Shown here piece after piece: positions 1 through 7,657 of a DNA stretch of 64,000 nt. Made by a program: the position numbers and the translations under genes. The stretch covers positions 186,001 through 250,000 of the forward strand of contig NZ_JAHUWK010000007.1 of the NCBI RefSeq assembly GCF_019219065.1, written 5' to 3'. The notes under the pieces are model-generated. The model searched no databases. It was not told the DNA's origin and was given only the letters and a program-made list of their open reading frames with translations. Source of the stretch: Duganella sp. sic0402 (GTDB lineage Bacteria > Pseudomonadota > Gammaproteobacteria > Burkholderiales > Burkholderiaceae_D). Position 1 is the stretch's first letter. Each line of letters starts with the position of its first letter.

Positions 1-380
1 TGGGCGCGGTTGGTCACCACAGCGGTGGCGAAGCGCAGTGCGGCGGCGGTTTTCGGATCGGCCGACTGGCCAGCCTGTGCGGCCGCCATTTCTTCGGCGC
101 TGGCGCCAGCCTTGCGGCCCAGTGCGGTGTGCGCGGCCAGGCAGTATTCGCAGTCATTGCGGTCGGCGATGGCGACGGCGATCTGTTCACCGAGCTTGGC
201 GTTGATGACGCCGCCACCCAGGGCGCCGAACGAGCCCCACATGGATTTCAGCGCGGCGGTCGAATTGGCGACAGCCTTGAACATGTTGGGCGTGACGCCG
301 AAGGCGCCATGGATCTGCGACAGCAGTTGTTGACGTTCGCCGGTGGTGTCGGCAGGGGTAACGAGAGCGATGCGGGACAT
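1..380 (-). CDS. carboxymuconolactone decarboxylase / AhpD-family protein (partial)
   Basis: Starts at 380 behind AAAGGAAAT and runs off the left edge without a stop; about 126 residues are visible. It is an AhpD-like fold protein: the motif DCEYCLAAHTALG puts the redox CxxC at C77/C80 and the partner His at H84, the pattern of alkylhydroperoxidase D and of peroxidase-related CMD proteins. The likely role is cytoplasmic disulfide-based reduction of peroxides, inferred from the motif only. It lies directly downstream of the MarR gene on the same strand, with a perfect palindrome 39 bp before its start, so it is probably a target of that regulator. Substrate and electron donor cannot be read from the sequence. 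Confidence 0.85.
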   Translation of the reverse strand, partial: MSRIALVTPADTTGERQQLLSQIHGAFGVTPNMFKAVANSTAALKSMWGSFGALGGGVINAKLGEQIAVAIADRNDCEYCLAAHTALGRKAGASAEEMAAAQAGQSADPKTAAALRFATAVVTNRA

Positions 381-418
381 GATATTTCCTTTCAATCATT
401 AAGTTGGTTTGTTACGGT

Positions 419-433
419 GTTAGGAGTCCTAAC
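419..433. promoter_or_regulatory. probable MarR operator, site 1
   Basis: GTTAGGAGTCCTAAC has perfect 7-bp arms around a central G, 39 bp upstream of the AhpD-like start. A near copy (11 of 13 core bases) lies just upstream of the MarR gene itself. Two copies placed before a MarR gene and its neighbour fit auto-regulation and target regulation; binding is inferred. Confidence 0.6.
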
Positions 434-461
434 TATTGTGGTCAAAAAAAATGAAACGATA

Positions 462-1127
462 TTACGCAAACACCTTCCAGTTACGCGCCTTGGTCACCGG
501 ATCGGCCGGTTCTTGTTCAAGGCAATCCGTGCGCAACAGCGGCACCGACAGCGGCGCGTCCACCAGCTTGCAGTGGTGCGGCGCAGGCTTGCCTGGATGC
601 GCGTTCGGTTCAAAGAACCGGCACGACAAGCAGGCGCGCATTTCGGGGAAGCGATCCGTTTTTTGCAGCTGCGCGATCAGCTTGAACAAACCGGTGAGCA
701 GCTCCGCCTGCTGCGATGCAGGCAGGGCGGCAGCGGCTTGTTCCGCAAAACCCAGTGCGCCCCCGATGCGGGCCGCCATTGCTGCGCCTTCCGGCGTCAG
801 GAACAGCGCGGTGGCGCGGCCATCATCCTCCGCGCGCGCCTTGTACAGCAAACCCTTGGACACCAGCGCCGATACCGAATCGCTGGCACTGGCTGCGCTG
901 ATCGACAACTGAGCAGCGAGCCAGGACAGGCGCACACCTTGCTTGCGGCCTTGTAGCAGTTGCAGCATCTCGGCCTGAGTAGGATTAAGGTGCTCGGCCG
1001 TGGCGAATTCCCACATACCGGAACGCATCACGCTGGCGATGCGTCCGATAGAGGTAACGATACGGGCCGAAACGTCCGGTGTATCCTGCCACGGTTTTTT
1101 AGGTTTGCTGTCCATGCTTTGCATCAT
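462..1127 (-). CDS. MarR-family regulator with Cys-rich C-terminal tail
   Basis: 221 residues; the usual MarR length is about 140-170. The winged-helix region covers about residues 30-130 (WLAAQLSISAASASDSVSAL as recognition helix region, then a GLLYKARAEDDGRAT wing). The extra tail after about 160 holds C166-X2-C169, H184-H185-C186 and C202: four Cys plus His in about 37 residues, a plausible zinc or iron-sulfur site or a thiol redox switch. This tail is not part of the standard MarR fold. Its neighbour is a redox-active AhpD-like protein, so redox or metal sensing is a reasonable inference. Start at 1127 is the first Met; Met at 1115 is an alternative. A palindrome lies 21 bp upstream. Confidence 0.85.
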   Translation of the reverse strand: MMQSMDSKPKKPWQDTPDVSARIVTSIGRIASVMRSGMWEFATAEHLNPTQAEMLQLLQGRKQGVRLSWLAAQLSISAASASDSVSALVSKGLLYKARAEDDGRATALFLTPEGAAMAARIGGALGFAEQAAAALPASQQAELLTGLFKLIAQLQKTDRFPEMRACLSCRFFEPNAHPGKPAPHHCKLVDAPLSVPLLRTDCLEQEPADPVTKARNWKVFA

Positions 1128-1147
1128 ACACCCGAAAATGGCTTTGT

Positions 1148-1160
1148 CAAGGACTCCTAA
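1148..1160. promoter_or_regulatory. probable MarR operator, site 2
   Basis: CAAGGACTCCTAA matches the site at 420-432 (read on the opposite strand, TTAGGANTCCTAA) at 11 of 13 positions. It sits 21 bp upstream of the MarR start, where a bound repressor would block transcription. Inferred from repetition and position. Confidence 0.5.
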
Positions 1161-1302
1161 TTAAATAACTTTCTGCTTGCGCTGCCGTTCATCCGGTTTA
1201 AGCGCCGCTCATCATGTATTTCGACCATTCCTCCGATTGTCGGCTGGCGGAAGGCTTTACCGTACTACCCTCGGGCTTATCGATACCCTGAGGAAGAGGC
1301 CA

Positions 1303-2172
1303 ATGCTGTCCCTGCGTAACCTGCATAAAACCTATGCCAATGGCGTACACGCCACCCGCGATATCTCGCTGGACATACCCACCGGACTATTTGGCCTGCT
1401 GGGGCCTAATGGCGCCGGAAAATCCTCGCTGATGCGCACCATCGCCACCTTGCAGAGGCCCGATAGCGGCAGCATCCATCTGGATGGCGTCGATGTGCTG
1501 GCGCAGCCGCTGGCAATGCGTCGCCAGCTTGGGTATTTGCCGCAGGATTTTGGCGTCTATCCGAAAGTATCGGCACTGGAATTGCTCAATCACTTCGCCA
1601 TCCTGAAAGGCATCACCGCGCGTGGTGAACGGCGCGAGATGGTGGACGCGCTGCTTCAGCAGACCAATCTGTGGGAGGTGCGCCGGCGCGCAGTACACAG
1701 CTATTCGGGCGGCATGCGGCAGCGCTTCGGTATCGCGCAGGCGCTGCTGGGCGCACCACGGCTGGTCATCGTCGATGAGCCGACGGCGGGACTGGACCCT
1801 GATGAGCGCAACCGCTTTCTCAATTTACTGGCCCGCATAGGCGAGCAGGTGGTGGTGATCCTCTCCACGCATATCGTGGCGGACGTCACCGACCTGTGCG
1901 CGCGCATGGCGATTATCGCGGCAGGGCGGGTGGTGGCCAGCGGCGAACCGCAGGCCGCCATCGCCTCTTTGCACGCGTCGATATGGCAACGCGGTGTCCG
2001 CGAGTCGATGCTGGCGGATTATCAGGCGCGCTATACCGTTCTATCTTCACGCCTGCAAGGCGGGCTGCCGCATATCCGGGTGCATTCCATCGAGGCGCCC
2101 GGCGATGGATTTGTCCCATCTCCTCCCAGCCTGGAAGACCTGTACTTCCTGACGCTGCGCAGCGTGGCTTGA
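1303..2172 (+). CDS. ABC transporter ATP-binding protein
   Basis: 289 residues from ATG 1303, placed behind GAGGAAGAGG; an upstream in-frame ATG has no family similarity. All ABC ATPase motifs are present: Walker A GPNGAGKSS (34-42), Q-loop near 81, signature SGGMRQ (135-140), Walker B LVIVDEP (154-160), D-loop and switch His H190. It would power the membrane protein encoded 10 bp downstream. The type resembles ATPases of ABC-2 exporters (drug or peptide type). The substrate is unknown. The short spacing indicates one two-gene operon. Confidence 0.92.
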   Translation: MLSLRNLHKTYANGVHATRDISLDIPTGLFGLLGPNGAGKSSLMRTIATLQRPDSGSIHLDGVDVLAQPLAMRRQLGYLPQDFGVYPKVSALELLNHFAILKGITARGERREMVDALLQQTNLWEVRRRAVHSYSGGMRQRFGIAQALLGAPRLVIVDEPTAGLDPDERNRFLNLLARIGEQVVVILSTHIVADVTDLCARMAIIAAGRVVASGEPQAAIASLHASIWQRGVRESMLADYQARYTVLSSRLQGGLPHIRVHSIEAPGDGFVPSPPSLEDLYFLTLRSVA

Positions 2173-2182
2173 GGAGCGTGCG

Positions 2183-5100
2183 ATGTGGAGCGAATTTTTC
2201 CGTTTTGATCTGCGCTACCAGTTACGCCAGCCCATGCTGTGGATGGTGACGCTGGTACTGATGTTGATGGGCTGGTTCTCCGCCAGCAGCGACGCTATCC
2301 GAATCGGCGGCGCGACTGGAGCTGTTTATCTGAATGCGCCTGTCATCATCGCCAATCAACTGGGGATATTGAGCGTACTGGCGCTATTCCTGGTCACGAT
2401 GCTGATCGCCGGCAGTGTGCTGCGTGATGCGGAGAGCGGCATGTCGGATTTACTGTATGCCACTCCCATGCGCAAGAGTGCCTATTTGCTGGGGCGCTTT
2501 TTGGCTGGCTGGCTCTGTTGTCTGCTGGTGTTTGCACTAGTGGCTTTGACTATGCTGGCCGCAAGTGCGATTGGCGGCGCCGATCCCGAGCGGCTTGGGC
2601 CGGTTTCGCTCTGGCCCTATGTCTGGAGCATGGTAGTGCTGGTACTGCCCAATTTGCTGTTCGTGACGGCCTTGCTGATGTTGCTTGCTGCCCTGACCCG
2701 CTCACTATTGATGGTCTACGTGGGCGTGCTGGCATTTATGGTGCTGTGGTCGGCGGCTGGCTTGCTGGCGCAACGCCAGGAAGGCCTGCTGCCGGGTTCT
2801 CTGCTGGACCCGTTTGCGCTCCGTGCGCTGGCGCATGCCACGCGCTACTACACGAATGCCGATATTAATCAACGCCTGCCGGAGTTTGCAGGCGCTTTAT
2901 TGGCCAACCGCCTGCTATGGGCGCTGGTCGCACTGAGCCTGCTGGCGCTGACCGTTTGGCGCTTTCAGCCTCTGCACGCTGGTACGGCGCGGCGGGGCTG
3001 GCTGGGCCGGATGGCTGATCGCTGGTTCCGCGTGCCAGGCCGCCCGCAGGCTGCCAAAGCGGTAGAGCAGCCCTCTGGCGCCTGGGTGCGCCGTGCGCCG
3101 CATTGGGGACTATCCAGCGCATGGCGGCAATGCTGGAGCATGCTGACTCTGGATGTGCGCGGCATGCTGCGCAGCTTGCCCTTCATGATCATGCTGCTGC
3201 TGGGCCTTGCCAATTTCCTGGTTAACTATCTGGTTGGGGGACTACGCATCGACAGTGTCCCTTATCCGCTGACGCGCATGATGCTGCAAGAACTTGATGG
3301 CGGCCTGAATGCTGTGCTGGGGCTGGTGCTGCTGTTTTATAGCGGCGAGTTGGTGCACAAGGATAGGCAAGCCCGCATCGATGGCCTGAGCGACGCCATG
3401 CCGGTGGCTCAGTGGGCGCCGCTGCTGGCCAAGTGCGGCGCGCTACTGGTGCTGGTACTGGTGTACATGGTGGCAGGCGTGCCCGCCGCCATGCTGATTC
3501 AGGCCGTGCAGGGTGGTGTGGATTTTCAGCCCCTCCTGTACTTGCAAGGCACGCTGCTGGCAGCGGCCTGGTATGGACTGATGGCGCTGGCCTTGCTGGC
3601 TTTGCAGGTGCTTGCCGGGCATCGCTATCTTGGCTATGCGCTTGGATGGGCGTTGATGCTGTCCGAGCGCGTGTTGCAGGGGATGGGAATCGATAACCAT
3701 CTCTACAGCTACGCAGCCTTGCCGGCATTGGTGTATTCGGATATGAACGGCTATGGCCACTACCTGAAAGGCTGGAGCTGGTTTGCCTTTTACTGGACGC
3801 TGTTTGCGCTAGCCTTGCTCTTGCTGGCTCAGGCGTTCTGGCAACGTGGGCAGATGCCGCGCTGGCGCCAGCGCTGGCGACTGGCACTGGCGCCGAACGG
3901 CGCCTTGCGCGGCCTGCGGGGAGCTGCCCTGCTGGTTTGCCTGGCAGCCTGGGCGGCCTGCGGCCGCTGGATTGATTACAACACCAGCGTGCTGAATCTG
4001 TATCTGAGTCCAGCTGAACGCCTGGATTTGCGCGCCGATTATGAAAAGACCTGGCGTAGCACGCTGGCGATTGCCCAGCCACGTCTGGTCAGCATACAAA
4101 CTGAGGTGGAGCTGTTTCCTCAGCAGCAGCGGGCCGAGATTCGTGGCCACTATCTCGTGCAGAACAAAGAGAGCGCGGCCATGGATACCTTGCATCTACA
4201 GCGCAGCAGTGGCGCGGATGGCGGCATGGTGTCCCGCGTGGACACGCAATTCCTGAATTTGCCGCCGCATACGGTGCTACGCGACGATAAGCGTCACGGC
4301 GTGTTGTTGCTGCGGCTGGCGCGGCCGATTGCGCCGGGGGAGCAGTTGGCACTGGACTTCAAGGTCAGCATCAGTCATCCCGGCTTCACCAACAGCGGCA
4401 AGCCTGCACCGATCAATGACAACGGCACGCTGTTCACGTTCGACGAATTTTTCCCGCAACTGGGTTATCAGGCGGCGCGGGAAATCGACGACCGCAATGC
4501 GCGCCGTACACGCGGGCTGGGCGAACCGCACCGAAGTCCCGCCCGCACCGAGCAGGCCGCCGTGCAGGACAATTATCTGAAGCCGCTTGGTGTACAGGCC
4601 GACCTTGTCGCGTTCGACGCCATTGTCTCCACGTCGGCAGACCAGACCGCGATGGCGCCAGGCAGCTTGCAGCGCCAATGGCGGCAGCAGGGGCGCAACT
4701 ATTTTCATTACAAGCTGGCGCGTCCTGCGCTGCCTTTTCTGTCATTCCAGTCGGCGCGCTGGAACGTGCGTTCGGCGGAGTGGCAGGGCATGCCGATACG
4801 CGTCTACTACCATCCCCAGCATCCCTACAACGTGGAACGCATGCTGGCCGGCGCCCGCGCGGCATTGGCATATAACAGCCGCCACTTCGGCCCCTATCCA
4901 TATGACGAGCTGCGGATACTTGAAACACCGCTGTATCAAAGCTATGCACGCAGCTTCCCGATGACCATCCCGATCTCGGAGTCACTGGGCTTTATCAATG
5001 ACGTGCGCGACCCGGAGCGCTTCGACCACGTATTTTATGTGACCGCCCACGAGGTAGCGCATCATTGGTGGGGCGAGCAAGTGATGGCGGCGCATATGCA

Positions 5101-5821
5101 GGGCGGGGCGCTGATTACCGAATCGCTGAGCGAATATGCCGCGCTGATGGCGACAGAGCAGCAATATGGCAAGACAGCTCTGTCACGCCTGTTGCGCTGG
5201 AATCTGGACGAGTATCTGCGTGGACGCGGCGCCGACCATAGCGGAGAGGTAGCGCTGGCCGCTGTGGACGAGCAGGTCTATCTGCAGTACCGCAAAGGCA
5301 GCCTGGCGTTTTACCGCTTGCGTGCCGAGCTAGGAGAACAGGCTGTGAATGTGGCCTTGCGCCGGCTGCTGGAGGCCCATCGCTATCAGCCGGCGCCGTA
5401 TGTTACGAGCATGGACTTGTTGGCGCAACTGCGTGCGCAAAGCCCGCCCGAACGGCAGCAACTGCTGACAGATTTGTTTGAGCGTATCGTTTTGTACGAT
5501 AACCGTATCGTCGCGGCCAGTGTCCGTCAGCGTGCCGATGGGCGCTGGGAAGTGCCGCTCAAGCTAAGGCTGGCTAAACTGGTGGCCGATGCCGGTGGGC
5601 GCGAGGTGGCGCAGGCCTATGATGAGCCGATAGAACTGGCGGTATATGGCGCTTCAGGCCAGGAGCTTTACCATGATTGGCGCCGGGTGCCTGCGGGCGA
5701 CGCCAGTCTGACGCTGGTGCTGGAGGGCGGCAGCGAGCGTCCGGCACGCGTGGCGCTCGACCCTGGGCAATTGCTGATAGACCGTAACGTGGCCGATAAC
5801 AGCCGCCAGATCAGTCCCTGA
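2183..5821 (+). CDS. ABC-2 permease fused to M1-family aminopeptidase domain
   Basis: 1212 residues. The first about 590 residues carry two blocks of hydrophobic helices typical of ABC-2 permeases (about 15-265 and 330-590). The rest is an M1 metallopeptidase-like domain with zinc motif HEVAH (H956, E957, H960) and a distal Glu at E980. The spacing to the distal Glu is one residue longer than in classical M1 enzymes, and no GAMEN motif is visible (a SFPMTIPISES segment occupies that place), so the specificity differs. Permease-M1 fusions of this size are a recognised but functionally uncharacterised family. The peptidase is probably extracytoplasmic. It forms an exporter with the preceding ATPase and ends 9 bp from a convergent two-component pair. 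Confidence 0.88.
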   Translation: MWSEFFRFDLRYQLRQPMLWMVTLVLMLMGWFSASSDAIRIGGATGAVYLNAPVIIANQLGILSVLALFLVTMLIAGSVLRDAESGMSDLLYATPMRKSAYLLGRFLAGWLCCLLVFALVALTMLAASAIGGADPERLGPVSLWPYVWSMVVLVLPNLLFVTALLMLLAALTRSLLMVYVGVLAFMVLWSAAGLLAQRQEGLLPGSLLDPFALRALAHATRYYTNADINQRLPEFAGALLANRLLWALVALSLLALTVWRFQPLHAGTARRGWLGRMADRWFRVPGRPQAAKAVEQPSGAWVRRAPHWGLSSAWRQCWSMLTLDVRGMLRSLPFMIMLLLGLANFLVNYLVGGLRIDSVPYPLTRMMLQELDGGLNAVLGLVLLFYSGELVHKDRQARIDGLSDAMPVAQWAPLLAKCGALLVLVLVYMVAGVPAAMLIQAVQGGVDFQPLLYLQGTLLAAAWYGLMALALLALQVLAGHRYLGYALGWALMLSERVLQGMGIDNHLYSYAALPALVYSDMNGYGHYLKGWSWFAFYWTLFALALLLLAQAFWQRGQMPRWRQRWRLALAPNGALRGLRGAALLVCLAAWAACGRWIDYNTSVLNLYLSPAERLDLRADYEKTWRSTLAIAQPRLVSIQTEVELFPQQQRAEIRGHYLVQNKESAAMDTLHLQRSSGADGGMVSRVDTQFLNLPPHTVLRDDKRHGVLLLRLARPIAPGEQLALDFKVSISHPGFTNSGKPAPINDNGTLFTFDEFFPQLGYQAAREIDDRNARRTRGLGEPHRSPARTEQAAVQDNYLKPLGVQADLVAFDAIVSTSADQTAMAPGSLQRQWRQQGRNYFHYKLARPALPFLSFQSARWNVRSAEWQGMPIRVYYHPQHPYNVERMLAGARAALAYNSRHFGPYPYDELRILETPLYQSYARSFPMTIPISESLGFINDVRDPERFDHVFYVTAHEVAHHWWGEQVMAAHMQGGALITESLSEYAALMATEQQYGKTALSRLLRWNLDEYLRGRGADHSGEVALAAVDEQVYLQYRKGSLAFYRLRAELGEQAVNVALRRLLEAHRYQPAPYVTSMDLLAQLRAQSPPERQQLLTDLFERIVLYDNRIVAASVRQRADGRWEVPLKLRLAKLVADAGGREVAQAYDEPIELAVYGASGQELYHDWRRVPAGDASLTLVLEGGSERPARVALDPGQLLIDRNVADNSRQISP

Positions 5822-5830
5822 ACAATCCTG

Positions 5831-6523
5831 CTAGAGCTGATGGCCCTGTTTGAACGCGCTGCTGCGGCGGCGTGACATCTGTACCCGCATCTGGTTATGC
5901 AGCACCAAGGTCAGGCCACCGGTCGGGGAGCTTGTGATCTGTGCAACGCTGCGCAGGTTGACAATCTGGCTGCGGTTGATGCGGATGAAGTGGCTGGGAT
6001 TGAGCCGTGCCTCCAGCTGGCTCAGGGAGCGCAGCATCAGCGGCCTTTGCTGGTCGAAGTATACCCGGGTGTAATTGCCCTCGGATTCAAACAGCGTGAT
6101 CTGGTCCAGCGCGACGAACCAGCAACGTTCTCCCTCTTGCAGGAATATTTTGTCCTGGCTTGCGGCAGGTGCCGCAGGCGCCACCTTTTGCAAGGCTTGT
6201 TCCAGACGCTCCGGTTCGATCGGTTTGAGCAGATAATCCAATGCATTGACGGCAAAGGCCCGCAATGCATAGTGATCGTAGGCGCTGGTGAATATGACTG
6301 GCGGCACGCGATCGAGTGCTGCCAGAAGATCGAAGCCGGTGCCGTCCGGCAGCTGGATGTCGAGCAGGATCAGATCTGCCGCATGGCTGGCGATGGCTTC
6401 CAGGCCTTGCGCCACGTCGGCGGCTTCCGCAACGATATGGCATGGGATGCGGCTATGGCTTAGCAGGCGGCGTAACTCGTCGCGTGCCAAACGTTCATCA
6501 TCAATCAGCACTACTTTTAGCAT
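5831..6523 (-). CDS. LytTR-family response regulator
   Basis: 230 residues. An N-terminal receiver with acidic pair DD (8-9), phospho-acceptor D55 in LILLDIQLP and conserved Lys near 99 is followed by a C-terminal LytTR DNA-binding domain (about 125-225, with FESEGNYTRVYF and HFIRINRSQIVNL). The start overlaps the kinase stop by 7 bases (ATGCTAA), so the two are translationally coupled. It is convergent with the ABC/M1 operon, a natural candidate target, although that is only context. Confidence 0.92.
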   Translation of the reverse strand: MLKVVLIDDERLARDELRRLLSHSRIPCHIVAEAADVAQGLEAIASHAADLILLDIQLPDGTGFDLLAALDRVPPVIFTSAYDHYALRAFAVNALDYLLKPIEPERLEQALQKVAPAAPAASQDKIFLQEGERCWFVALDQITLFESEGNYTRVYFDQQRPLMLRSLSQLEARLNPSHFIRINRSQIVNLRSVAQITSSPTGGLTLVLHNQMRVQMSRRRSSAFKQGHQL

Positions 6524-7581
6524 CCTGCCTCCTCAGGCAATACGATGGTGGCATAGACCCAGCCCGAGGCTGCGGTCAGATTGCAGCGCGCATCAGGGCC
6601 GCATTGCAGCTGCAATCGCTGCCGCGCATTGGCCAGTCCCAGCCGGGTCGATGCACTGTGCTCGGCCAGTTGGCCCTGATTGGCGACGCAGATTTCGACT
6701 GCGCCATCGCGGCGCCGCGCCGTCAATATGATCTGGCAAGCAGCCCTGCTGCGCTCGACGCCATGGCGGATGGCGTTTTCCACCAAGGTCTGCAAAACCA
6801 GCGGCGGCAGGCACACCTTGGCCACATCGTCCTCGATCTGAACGCTAAAGACCAGCCGTTCGTCAAAGCGTAAACGTTCCATCGCCAGATAAGCCTGTAG
6901 TGCGTGCAGTTCGTCAGCCAGCGGCACGAGGGCAGTTTGATGGGTTTGCAGATTGTGCCGCATCATGCGCGCAAGAGCGTTGACGGCGCGGGCACAGGCG
7001 TCGGCATCCTGATAAGCCAATGCACGTATGCTGTTCAGGCTATTGAAAAAGAAATGGGGATTGATCTGGGCTTGCAGTGCGCGCAGCTCCGCATCTTTGA
7101 CGCTGACGCCAAGCTGCAGCTTTTCCAGCTCAAAGCGGTTAGCCCGGCGGCGCGTCAGGGCCACGGCGTAGCACAAGGTCCAGATGGCGAACACGGTGAG
7201 CCACATCAGCAACAGCAGCGCAAGATTGACGGCGATGGCAACGCGGCTATCGTCGAAGATTGCCGCGTCATTGAATATCAGGTCGACGCACAGCAGCACC
7301 CCGGTTTGCAGCAGCGTTATGATGGCCACACCCGACGCGAGGGCCGCGAGTGGCAGGCGCTGGGGGCGCTCCAGCCAGCCGCGCTGCTGCAGCTGCCGGC
7401 GCCATAGATGGGAGAGTCCCAGTCCAGCCAGGGTGCATATCAGCTTTGCTGCGCTCATGCGTATGGCGCTGTGCCAGTCCGCAAAGGAGGAGGACAGAAT
7501 GCTGAGCAGGCCCAGTATCCCCCAGCCCATGAGCTGGCAAAACCAATAGTCCCGCTCGAAAGCAATGGAGCGGGCGTTCAC
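6517..7581 (-). CDS. LytS/YehU-type sensor histidine kinase
   Basis: 354 residues. Four hydrophobic segments between about 12 and 142 form a membrane sensor region without a recognisable ligand domain. The PF06580-type kinase core follows, with the phospho-acceptor motif QINPHFFFNSLNSIRAL (H176), then a HATPase domain with VLQTLVENAIRHGVERS as N-box. It is the cognate partner of the overlapping LytTR regulator. 76 bp separate it from the upstream TonB receptor gene, so it may have its own promoter. The signal sensed is unknown; small membrane-only sensors of this class often respond to envelope or peptide stress. Confidence 0.9.
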   Translation of the reverse strand: MNARSIAFERDYWFCQLMGWGILGLLSILSSSFADWHSAIRMSAAKLICTLAGLGLSHLWRRQLQQRGWLERPQRLPLAALASGVAIITLLQTGVLLCVDLIFNDAAIFDDSRVAIAVNLALLLLMWLTVFAIWTLCYAVALTRRRANRFELEKLQLGVSVKDAELRALQAQINPHFFFNSLNSIRALAYQDADACARAVNALARMMRHNLQTHQTALVPLADELHALQAYLAMERLRFDERLVFSVQIEDDVAKVCLPPLVLQTLVENAIRHGVERSRAACQIILTARRRDGAVEICVANQGQLAEHSASTRLGLANARQRLQLQCGPDARCNLTAASGWVYATIVLPEEAGC

Positions 7582-7657
7582 ACGAAGCTGTTCAGAGATG
7601 GCATGTTGTTATAGTAGCATGCGCCTGGCTTGTTGTTGAACGCCCGCCCCCCAGGCT

